A DNA stretch of 36,101 nt from Treponema sp. Its GTDB lineage: Bacteria; Spirochaetota; Spirochaetia; Treponematales; Breznakiellaceae. A program made the translations under genes and the position numbers. The stretch covers positions 1-36,101 of the forward strand of contig JAIRUC010000133.1 of the NCBI GenBank assembly GCA_031254615.1, in the 5' to 3' direction. The notes beneath the pieces are model-generated. The model was not told the DNA's origin and did not search any database. It worked only from the letters and a program-made list of their open reading frames with translations. Positions 8,903 through 16,887 of the stretch are shown here, piece by piece (position 1 is the stretch's first letter; every line of letters begins with the position of its first letter).

Positions 8903-10596
8903 TGAAAAAGATTTTTTTTATTTTTATCGTTTCTGTTTTTCTTGCCGGTTGTAATACTTCCGAGCCTGCTACAGTTGATTATTCGGAAGGTAATGTTGAT
9001 GGGGTACTTGCTTCTTCTCCTTTTGAAAAGGGGGTAAATTTTTCCGGATGGTTTGAATCATTCAGCGCTTCATCAATACCGTTTACTAAATACGTTGAGC
9101 AGGATTTTGTAAATGTAAAAAGCCTTGGAGCGGACGTGATACGGCTTCCTATCAGAATGCACAGCATGACAGGCGGGCAGCCCGATTATACGCTGGATCC
9201 GCTGCTGTTAAAATTTCTTGACATGGCGGTAGATTGGGCGGAAAAATACGGACTGTATATTATAATTGATAATCATTCGTTTGATCCGGTTAAAAACACG
9301 GAAGATGATATTGACAAGATTCTAATTCCTGTTTGGGAACAGGTTGCGCAGCGCTATAAAAATCGAAGCGATTATGTAATTTATGAAATTTTAAACGAGC
9401 CGCACGGCATTAGCGATGCCAGATGGGGAGAAGTACAGGGGCTGGCGATAAACGCGATTCGTAAACATGACACCAAACATTATATTATTGTAGGCGGCAC
9501 TGATTATAATTCTCTCGGGAAAATGTCTGCGCTGCCTGAATATTCGGATACAAAACTTATCTATACTTTCCATTTTTATGATCCGTATCTATTTACCCAT
9601 CAGGGCGCAGGGTGGGGCGGACCGCCGGTATTGAGTTCCCTTGCGGGAGTCCCTTTTCCGTACAACAGCAAACGTATGCCAAAAATTCCTGCGGAGCTTA
9701 AAGGAACATGGGTTGAAGGTTCTTTGAATTATAGTTACAGCAAGGATGCAGACCCTAACACGCTGTACAATACGTTAAACAAGGCGGTTTCTTTTTCCAA
9801 AGAGCGGAATGTTCCTATTTTTTGCGGTGAGTTCGGCGTATACATGATTAACAGCCTGAAAGAGGATCGTGTCAGATGGTACCAGATTGTCAGTAAAGCG
9901 CTTGCCAAGCGCAGAATTTCACGGACAAGCTGGGATTATTACGGGGGCTTTGGCATATTTAATTCCGAAGGAAGGGGGGATTTTTTTGCAGACCTGAATA
10001 CAGATGTGGTACGCGCATTGGGTTTTACGCCGCCGCCTCAAAAGCCGTATCAATATGAACCTTTTAAAACCGGTTTTACAATTTATGATGATTATCCAAA
10101 CAGAGACTTTACCTGTGGTTACTGGGATGAAAGTACGGATTTCAGTTTATACGATACCAACGCCGCAAAGGGCGATTTTTCGATAAGATGGGGAAATGCC
10201 TCACAGTACAATACTTTTTATTTTGTCTTTGAGAGAGGCGGAAATTTATCAGAAGTTGCAAATAACGGGATTCTTGAATTCCAGGCGCGTACCGAAGGAA
10301 AAGCTAAGTTTGACATACGGTTTGTTAACCCGGAAAGCCCCTCTTCAATTCCGTGGCGGATGCGTTATACGATAGATGATACGCTGCTTGTGCCGGACGG
10401 TAAGTGGCATACAATCCGTATACCGCTTAACAGCATGGAAGACTTAGGAGCGTGGATAAATTCTACACAAGAATGGATACCTTCACAGAATAAATTTTCG
10501 TGGAATAATATTAAACAACTGGATTTTGTTGCGGAACATGGGGACATGAAAGGCGTTTATGTTTGGTTTGATGATATTAAATTAGTTGTTCCCTAG
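8902..10596 (+). CDS. GH5-family lipoprotein hydrolase with C-terminal beta-sandwich (CBM-like) domain
   Basis: MKKIFFIFIVSVFLAGCNT lipobox; GH5 domain paralogous to the preceding ORF (YVIYEILNEPHG, FCGEFGVY); C-terminal ~180 aa resembles CBM11/CIA30-type modules. Confidence 0.9.
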   Translation: MKKIFFIFIVSVFLAGCNTSEPATVDYSEGNVDGVLASSPFEKGVNFSGWFESFSASSIPFTKYVEQDFVNVKSLGADVIRLPIRMHSMTGGQPDYTLDPLLLKFLDMAVDWAEKYGLYIIIDNHSFDPVKNTEDDIDKILIPVWEQVAQRYKNRSDYVIYEILNEPHGISDARWGEVQGLAINAIRKHDTKHYIIVGGTDYNSLGKMSALPEYSDTKLIYTFHFYDPYLFTHQGAGWGGPPVLSSLAGVPFPYNSKRMPKIPAELKGTWVEGSLNYSYSKDADPNTLYNTLNKAVSFSKERNVPIFCGEFGVYMINSLKEDRVRWYQIVSKALAKRRISRTSWDYYGGFGIFNSEGRGDFFADLNTDVVRALGFTPPPQKPYQYEPFKTGFTIYDDYPNRDFTCGYWDESTDFSLYDTNAAKGDFSIRWGNASQYNTFYFVFERGGNLSEVANNGILEFQARTEGKAKFDIRFVNPESPSSIPWRMRYTIDDTLLVPDGKWHTIRIPLNSMEDLGAWINSTQEWIPSQNKFSWNNIKQLDFVAEHGDMKGVYVWFDDIKLVVP

Positions 10597-11652
10597 AAGT
10601 TTTATCTTGGCGAGAATGTAGTCCAGTTTGTTTTGGTTAAGGACAGCGCGGCGGTACGGTTTATTGGGAATTTCCTTGATTTCGTAACCGCCGCGTTTTA
10701 TAAATTTTTTGCTTTTTCCTTCGATAAACCAGTAAACAAGGGCAATGTCCTTGTTTGTCAGTTCAATCGCGTTTATTCCTTTTTTGCCCAATGTACAGCC
10801 GGAATTAAAAAGGCCGGGAACGGGAAGTTCGTCCCCGTAAAGACTCTGTCTAAGAACATCCTGCCGCTCTTTGCGTTTCAGCTTACTCAATTCTTTTCTG
10901 AGGGCGGTAACTTCGTTTTCGATACGGATTCTGTCCTCGTTTTGGGAAGAAGGATATTTTTGGCAAAGCCGTTCAATTTCAAATTTGATGTAATCAAAGC
11001 GTCCCAATGATTCAAAGAGAGGCCGGTGGGTATGGCCGATAATCGAAAGGCACCTGTTTTTTATAGCAAACGCATACGCCTTTTTTTCTATGTGAAAACG
11101 TTTGTGCGGGTTACGCGCATCTATTATATTTCTTATTCCAAAAGGTTTTAAAATATAACGGATGCCAATTCCCATTAATTTATTAAAATTTGAATAGATG
11201 CTTGACAACTGATGACCGTGGAATACATAGGCAGGAACAGTTCCGGTTTCGATTTTTAATACCGTATACAACTGATAGGGGTAGGAACTGTACCGTTTAA
11301 GAAGCAGCTGTTCATCATGGTTGCCGATGATTTTGTAGAGCCTGTTTTCTCTTGCAAAAAGATTGAAAACTCTGTAAAGACCGACCCATTTTTCCCGTAT
11401 TAAATCCAGCGAGTACCTTTGAAGCTCCTCAATATCGCCGTTCAGTACCAGAATCCAGCCGTTTTTAAAGTAATATTCTTCCAGCAGGCAGATTAGCATT
11501 TCTCCGTTATCAATACTCAAGTCGTCCCTGTTGCCGCTGCCCATGTGCAAGTCGCTGATAATCAGGATTTTTCCGCCGTTTGAGATGTCGAGGCTTCCGC
11601 TGTTTTTTAGCTCTTCATCGGCAAGATGTGTAAGAAATAGTTTGTCAGACAT
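10582..11652 (-). CDS. calcineurin-like metallophosphoesterase
   Basis: IISDLHMGSG, LNGDIEE, IIGNHDEQ, VFHGHQ, IIGHTHRP metal-binding motifs. Convergent 15-bp overlap with the GH5 gene. Confidence 0.88.
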   Translation of the reverse strand: MSDKLFLTHLADEELKNSGSLDISNGGKILIISDLHMGSGNRDDLSIDNGEMLICLLEEYYFKNGWILVLNGDIEELQRYSLDLIREKWVGLYRVFNLFARENRLYKIIGNHDEQLLLKRYSSYPYQLYTVLKIETGTVPAYVFHGHQLSSIYSNFNKLMGIGIRYILKPFGIRNIIDARNPHKRFHIEKKAYAFAIKNRCLSIIGHTHRPLFESLGRFDYIKFEIERLCQKYPSSQNEDRIRIENEVTALRKELSKLKRKERQDVLRQSLYGDELPVPGLFNSGCTLGKKGINAIELTNKDIALVYWFIEGKSKKFIKRGGYEIKEIPNKPYRRAVLNQNKLDYILAKIKLLGNN

Positions 11653-11726
11653 TGGGCCATCAAGGACTTGAACCTCGGACCAAAAGATTATGAGTCTTCT
11701 GCTCTAACCAACTGAGCTAATGGCCC
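11653..11726 (-). tRNA. tRNA-Met (CAT), probably elongator; Ile2 (lysidine) not excluded
   Basis: Reverse complement GGGCCATTAGCTCAGTTGGTTAGAGCAGAAGACTCATAATCTTTTGGTCCGAGGTTCAAGTCCTTGATGGCCCA folds as a full cloverleaf; CCA not encoded. Confidence 0.93.
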
Positions 11727-11736
11727 CTTGGGATTA

Positions 11737-11765
11737 TTTGTAGCTAAAAAATGGATAAATGTCAA
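11737..11765 (-). promoter_or_regulatory. sigma70-type promoter of the tRNA-CAT
   Basis: Minus strand TTGACA (11760-11765), 17-nt spacer, TACAAA (11737-11742); tRNA 5' end 10 nt further on. Confidence 0.65.
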
Positions 11766-11811
11766 TACTTCCCCTGTACCAAATTTGTAAATAAATGTAA
11801 TATACCTTAAT

Positions 11812-12582
11812 ATGTGGAATCTTGCGACAAGGTTAAGGCACACTTTCTATAATCTTGGTTTTTTCGCAAGAACCCTTAAAGGAGTGGGGGGGTTTATACG
11901 GAATTATAAGGCTTCTTACAAGATTCTTATAATGCAGATTCTGTTTACTTTCGTATATGCTATGGGAATTTCTTCCCTTCTTGCCCTTGCAATCGGGGCG
12001 GCTGTTAATATCATCGGGACGCCCATGCTGATCCAATTTTCGCAGGAACAGTTGATATACTCGATTTTGATAACCATTATTGTCAGGGAATTGGGGCCGC
12101 TGTTGACGGCGTTTATTGTTATTGCGCGCTCGGCAACGGCTATTGCGACGGAAATTGCGGGAATGGTGATCTCTCACGAAGTTGAAGCGTATATTTCCGT
12201 CGGCGTTGATCCGATTGAGCATCTGGCAGTTCCGCGTTTTTTGGGAGTTACTGTTTCGCTCGTTATGCTGAATATTTATTTTTCTCTTTTCGGGCTGGTC
12301 GGCTCTTTTTTGGTCGCTCAGCTTTTTGGCTCTATGCCGATGGCTCATTATTTTACAAATCTATTGCAGAGTCTGAACATACGGGATTTACTGCTCACTA
12401 TAACCAAGAGCGTCGCGTTCGGAGCGATAATTTCCACTGTCGCGATTATTCAGGGATTTTCTGTTGAAAGGTCAAGTACCGAAGTTCCGGTTGCGGGGCT
12501 TCGGGCAGTAGGTAGTGCATTTGCGCTTTGTATAGTTGTAGATGTTTTATTATCGGTTTTGTATTATTTAGTGTTGGCATGA
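11812..12582 (+). CDS. mlaE: MlaE-family ABC transporter permease (MCE lipid transport)
   Basis: Permease with LIYSILITIIVRELGPLLTAFIVIARSATAIATEIAGMVISHEVEAY; followed by an ATPase and an MCE protein. Confidence 0.9.
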   Translation: MWNLATRLRHTFYNLGFFARTLKGVGGFIRNYKASYKILIMQILFTFVYAMGISSLLALAIGAAVNIIGTPMLIQFSQEQLIYSILITIIVRELGPLLTAFIVIARSATAIATEIAGMVISHEVEAYISVGVDPIEHLAVPRFLGVTVSLVMLNIYFSLFGLVGSFLVAQLFGSMPMAHYFTNLLQSLNIRDLLLTITKSVAFGAIISTVAIIQGFSVERSSTEVPVAGLRAVGSAFALCIVVDVLLSVLYYLVLA

Positions 12583-13316
12583 TGAACGAAATTATCGAAC
12601 TGAAAAATGTATTTTTCTCGGCGCAGGAAGGTAATATAATTGATGATGTTTCAATTGAATTTATGGCGTCAAAAACCACCGCTATTGTGGGGCCTTCGGG
12701 CGGAGGGAAAAGCACTGTGCTAAAACTTGCCGCAGGTCTTCTGGTTCCGGATCAGGGAGAAGTTTTTTACAAAGACAGAAATATCGCTTATATGAACCGC
12801 AGTGAAAATATGGAATTCCGCAGGGAGGGGGCGTTTGTTTTTCAGGATTCGGCGCTCTGGGCCAATCAGACTTTATTCCAGATATTGGAACTTCCGCTAA
12901 AAATACATTATCCTGAAATGAGTAACAAACAGCGCGGGGAGCGGATTAAATCCGTAACCGAACTTGTGGGCTACAGAAAGAACCTGAATATAAGGCCGGC
13001 AGGGCTTTCCATGGGCGAGCAAAAATTAATAGCGTTCGCGCGCGCCATGCTGTGCAGTCCGTCTCTTCTTTTTTTGGATGAGTGGACAGAGTCGCTGGAT
13101 GAAACTGCGGCAGACCGGCTTGTTGATATAGTACGGCGAAAACAAAGAGAGCAAACGACAATTCTTTTTGTAAGCCACGATCTGCGGCTTATTATGGATT
13201 TGGCGGATTTTGTTGTGGTGATTATAGACGGTAAGCTGCAGGCTAGCGCGCCTAAAGATCAGATAATAACTGATCTGCTGCTTAAAGATTTTTTAAAGAT
13301 AGGGATAGTGTCATGA
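12579..13316 (+). CDS. mlaF: ABC transporter ATP-binding protein, MlaF-like
   Basis: Walker A GPSGGGKST, signature LSMGEQ, Walker B LLFLDEW; ATGA overlap with mlaE. The ORF-track start at 12528 is upstream of the likely ATG. Confidence 0.88.
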   Translation: MMNEIIELKNVFFSAQEGNIIDDVSIEFMASKTTAIVGPSGGGKSTVLKLAAGLLVPDQGEVFYKDRNIAYMNRSENMEFRREGAFVFQDSALWANQTLFQILELPLKIHYPEMSNKQRGERIKSVTELVGYRKNLNIRPAGLSMGEQKLIAFARAMLCSPSLLFLDEWTESLDETAADRLVDIVRRKQREQTTILFVSHDLRLIMDLADFVVVIIDGKLQASAPKDQIITDLLLKDFLKIGIVS

Positions 13317-14302
13317 AATTTTCAATTCGTTTTGCGGATAAAATTGTTGGTACTCTTGTAATACTTGCGCTGGCAATGCTGGTTGTCGTTATTTTTATGC
13401 TTGGAAGAAATCAGCGCTGGTTTGCGAAAGATTTTCAGTATATGACCTATTTTAAGGCCGCTAATGGTTTAAGCATGAACATGGCAGTACAGTACAAGGG
13501 CTTTACCATAGGCAATGTCAAAAAAATAATGCTTGCCGATGATGATACGGTTGAGGTCCGCTTTACCATTTTTGAAGAACATAACCACAGGGTAAGGGAA
13601 GGCTCTGTTGTAGAACTACAGGCAAGCCCGATTGGACTTGGGAATTCATTTTTATTTTATCCGGGAAAAGGAAAAAATATAATTGATGAGGGCTCTGTGA
13701 TTCCGGAAATCAACTCTGTTCAGGCGGCGCGGCTTATTCAATCCGGATTGGCGGATGTACCGGCAAACAGCGACAGTATCGGAAATATTATTAATCAGGT
13801 TACCGTTATTTTAGAAACGGTAAATCAGTCTCTTGGGAAAATTCTTGGAGACGTAGAAACTACCGTAGGCGGAGTGAGTGATATTGTCCAAAATATTTCA
13901 GGTCAGCTTAAACCTATTATGGCAAATGTAGAGTCACTTACCGGTAATCTTAACGATCAGATTTCTCCTATTCTGACAAATGTCGAAACAATTACCGATC
14001 AGCTTGCCGCCCCTTCCGGTACTGTTATGTCGATTTTGGACAGCAACGGTCCTGTTTTTACAAGCATAACGGAAGTTCTTGATTCAATTACCGGAATTAT
14101 GGGCAGTCTGGAAAAAACAATTGAGTTTGTTCCCGCCCAGCTTCCTCAGGTTGCGATTTTACTTTCCGATTTACACAGCGCCCTTGCGGAGGCGGAAAAA
14201 CTGATTATTGCGCTTAACAACAATCCTCTGCTAAGGGGAGGAGTTCCCGAACTGAAGGAAACAGGTCCCGGAGCCGCAGCTCCCAGAGACCTTGATTTTT
14301 AG
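13313..14302 (+). CDS. mlaD: MlaD/MCE-domain substrate-binding protein
   Basis: N-terminal TM, MCE core (YFKAANGLSMNMAVQYKGFTIGNVKKI...VELQASPIGLGNSF), coiled-coil-like C-terminal half; ATGA overlap with mlaF. Confidence 0.88.
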   Translation: MKFSIRFADKIVGTLVILALAMLVVVIFMLGRNQRWFAKDFQYMTYFKAANGLSMNMAVQYKGFTIGNVKKIMLADDDTVEVRFTIFEEHNHRVREGSVVELQASPIGLGNSFLFYPGKGKNIIDEGSVIPEINSVQAARLIQSGLADVPANSDSIGNIINQVTVILETVNQSLGKILGDVETTVGGVSDIVQNISGQLKPIMANVESLTGNLNDQISPILTNVETITDQLAAPSGTVMSILDSNGPVFTSITEVLDSITGIMGSLEKTIEFVPAQLPQVAILLSDLHSALAEAEKLIIALNNNPLLRGGVPELKETGPGAAAPRDLDF

Positions 14303-14349
14303 CGCTTTCAAAGAAAGAATTTGCGTAGAAAAAAATTCGGAGAAAAATT

Positions 14350-15198
14350 ATGAAGAGAGTAGTTTTAATATTTGTTACGTCGATTTTAATTTTTTCATGT
14401 TCTTCACAGCCAAAAAATCCGGGCGATGTTATTATTTTGCGGGCGCAGACGGAAAAAGAGCTTGCGCTGGCTAACAGAGAAGCGGGGCGCGGCAATTACG
14501 AAACCGCGAAAAGTCTGCTGGAAGAATGTAAACGAAAGGCAGTCAGTGTTGATGATTGGGGGCTAATTATCCGCAGTGGTCTCTCTCTTGGAAACGTAAA
14601 GCTGTCTCTTGGGCGCGGTGACGAAGCGTCTACCGAATGGGAAAAAGCCGTACAGCTTGCGCAAAAACACGGGGACAAGGAGCTTTTGTCGGTCAGCAGA
14701 ATTTATCAGGCAAGGGGAAAACTTATTTCCGGGGGCGCTTCCGCTCAATCTGTCCTTGATGAAGTAAACCGCGAAGCCTCCAATATAAAAAAAGATAAAC
14801 TCTACCTTGCCTTTTCATGGCAGGTAAAAGGGCTCAGCCTTCGCGCCCTAAGTTCCTTCCGTGATGCGGAAAACGCTTTTAAGCAAAGCCTTGCAATTCA
14901 CGAAAAAGAAAAGTATCTTGAAAATGCTTCCTATGATTGGTATACTATTGCGTCTATCCGTTCCATGGCAGGCAATACAACTGGCGCACTGCAGGCGCTG
15001 GAATCCGCAATCGCGCTTGACCGCCGCGTTGAAAATTCCTGGGCGCTTGCCGCAAATTGGCGTGCGATGGGGGACGTTTACCGCAAGGCGGGAAACAATC
15101 AGGCGGCAAACGAGGCGTATCTGCGCGCAAAGGAAATTTACACGGCTGTGGGAAATGAAAGAGACGCGGCGGAAATTGACAAAAGAATAAATAATTGA
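14350..15198 (+). CDS. TPR-repeat lipoprotein
   Basis: ILIFSCSSQ lipobox, then multiple TPR-like helical repeats (e.g. NWRAMGDVYRKAGNNQAANEAYLRAKEIYTAVGNERDAA). Confidence 0.8.
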   Translation: MKRVVLIFVTSILIFSCSSQPKNPGDVIILRAQTEKELALANREAGRGNYETAKSLLEECKRKAVSVDDWGLIIRSGLSLGNVKLSLGRGDEASTEWEKAVQLAQKHGDKELLSVSRIYQARGKLISGGASAQSVLDEVNREASNIKKDKLYLAFSWQVKGLSLRALSSFRDAENAFKQSLAIHEKEKYLENASYDWYTIASIRSMAGNTTGALQALESAIALDRRVENSWALAANWRAMGDVYRKAGNNQAANEAYLRAKEIYTAVGNERDAAEIDKRINN

Positions 15199-15237
15199 GG
15201 TTCCTGAAAACTTCAATCTAAAAAATTAGGAGTAAAT

Positions 15238-16419
15238 ATGAATAATGTCTTTATGGATACATATCACAGGCTTCCCGTAGTTTTCGCAAGGGGCGAAGGA
15301 AGCTGGCTCTATGATATTAACGGAAAAAAATATCTGGATTTTACCAGCGGCATTGCGGTAAATCTTCTTGGCCATAATTACGCGCCATTGGTAAGGGCTG
15401 TTTCTGAACAGGCGGCCAAATACATTCATGTCTGCAATTACTACCAGAGTGACGTAACAGCCGCGTTCGCGCAAAAGCTTGTCAACGCGTGCGCTCCCGC
15501 CGGCATGAAAAATGTGTTTCTCGCTAATTCCGGCGCTGAAGCCAACGAAGGCGCCTGCAAAATTGCGAGGAAATATTCGCTGTTAAAATACGGCCAGGGC
15601 CGGCATACAATTGTAACACTTAAAGGGAGCTTTCACGGCAGAACAATTACCACGTTAGCCGCAACCGGACAGGAAAAGTTTCACAAAGACTTTGGCCCGT
15701 TTACCGAAGGCTTTGTTCACATTGAAGGCGGCGACATCGCGGCCTTGGAAAAAGCGCTTGATGGAAAAACCGTAGCCGGCCTGTTAATTGAAGCGGTGCA
15801 GGGCGAAAGCGGAATCATTGTGCAAAGCGCGGAATTTATTTCCGCCGCCGCGAAACTGTGCGCCGAAAGGGATATTCTGCTCATCTTTGACGAAATCCAG
15901 TGCGGACTTGGCAGAACCGGAACTTTCCTCGCTCTTGAACAGTACAATGTAAAAGCCGACATTGTTACTCTCGCGAAAGGACTTGCGGGCGGCATTCCGG
16001 CCGGCGCAGTCCTTGCGGGAGAAAAAGCCGCCGACGTTCTTAAAGTAGGCGATCACGGCAGTACATTCGGGGGAAACCCTGTTGCCGCGGCCGCAGGGCT
16101 TGTCATACTGGAGACCGTAAACACTCCGGAATTTTTGGAAGAAATTAAGCGAAAAGGCGAAATATTATTGTCGGCAATCAAACAGCACCCCAAAGTAAAA
16201 ACTGCGCGGGGAAAAGGTTTGATGATAGGCTTTGACATTGAAGGCAACAGTTGGCCGCTTTTGGAAGCCGCGATAGCAAGAGCAGACCTGGCAAAAAACC
16301 AGTGCGGTCTTCTGATGCTGTCATCCGGAGAGCATACCATCAGGTTATTGCCGCCGTACTCCTTAACCGACAGTGAAGCAGAGCAGGGGCTCGCGATACT
16401 GTCCCAGTTGTTGGGTTGA
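15238..16419 (+). CDS. argD: class-III aminotransferase, acetylornithine aminotransferase-like
   Basis: YLDFTSGIAVNLLGH, NSGAEANEGACKIARKY, LLIFDEIQCGLGRTG, TLAKGLAGGIPAGAV, GDHGSTFGGNPVAAAA. Confidence 0.88.
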   Translation: MNNVFMDTYHRLPVVFARGEGSWLYDINGKKYLDFTSGIAVNLLGHNYAPLVRAVSEQAAKYIHVCNYYQSDVTAAFAQKLVNACAPAGMKNVFLANSGAEANEGACKIARKYSLLKYGQGRHTIVTLKGSFHGRTITTLAATGQEKFHKDFGPFTEGFVHIEGGDIAALEKALDGKTVAGLLIEAVQGESGIIVQSAEFISAAAKLCAERDILLIFDEIQCGLGRTGTFLALEQYNVKADIVTLAKGLAGGIPAGAVLAGEKAADVLKVGDHGSTFGGNPVAAAAGLVILETVNTPEFLEEIKRKGEILLSAIKQHPKVKTARGKGLMIGFDIEGNSWPLLEAAIARADLAKNQCGLLMLSSGEHTIRLLPPYSLTDSEAEQGLAILSQLLG

Positions 16420-16444
16420 CAAACCCCTTCATTTTATTCATAGT
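16416..16444 (+). promoter_or_regulatory. sigma70-type promoter for tRNA-His/tRNA-Arg
   Basis: TTGACA (16416-16421), 17-nt spacer, CATAGT (16439-16444), 12 nt before the tRNA-His 5' end. Confidence 0.55.
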
Positions 16445-16456
16445 TAAAAAACTCAT

Positions 16457-16529
16457 GGTGGATGTAGATCAGTGGTAGATCTCCAGATTGTGGATCTGGC
16501 CGTCGCGGGTTCGAACCCCGTCATCCACC
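16457..16529 (+). tRNA. tRNA-His (GTG)
   Basis: Cloverleaf GGTGGATGTAGATCAGTGGTAGATCTCCAGATTGTGGATCTGGCCGTCGCGGGTTCGAACCCCGTCATCCACC with the G(-1):C73 pair typical of tRNA-His. Confidence 0.93.
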
Positions 16530-16548
16530 TTATGTTTTTCTAATCCAA

Positions 16549-16622
16549 GCGTTCGTAGCTCACCTGGATAGAGTACCAGACTTCGAATCTGGTGGTAGCA
16601 GGTTCGAGTCCTGCCGGACGCG
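16549..16622 (+). tRNA. tRNA-Arg (TCG)
   Basis: Cloverleaf GCGTTCG TA GCTC...CCAGACTTCGAATCTGG...AGGTTCGAGTCCT..CGGACGC G; anticodon loop CTTCGAA. Confidence 0.92.
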
Positions 16623-16887
16623 AATTATTCCCAAAAGACATCACGCAAAGGACGCAAAGTTTTTGTATAACCCAAAAAAATATACAAAAGATAGGAAGGA
16701 TTGTGTTTTTAGAACATGGTTTACAGATAAATAATAATCTGAGGAGTATTATATTGAATATGAAGCTAATATAGAATTTGAAATTGATAATGGAATGTAT
16801 GGATTAAGAAAATGGGGTGCTTTTCAAAAAGGGGATGCCGCATTAATATGATTATATAAAAATAAAAGAAATTGTAAGGAGTTAACC

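Noticed and set aside
10582-10596. 15-bp convergent overlap of the GH5 and phosphoesterase stop ends as a regulatory antisense device
   Set aside because: Short 3' overlaps are common in compact bacterial genomes; nothing further supports a function.
11833-12348. 171-aa minus-strand ORF opposite mlaE
   Set aside because: Low-complexity basic translation (RNNNKRRQQRPQFPDNN) typical of an antisense shadow of a membrane-protein gene.
16457-16622. tRNA cluster as a prophage or island attachment site
   Set aside because: No integrase gene, no duplicated tRNA 3' sequence and no mobile genes found nearby.
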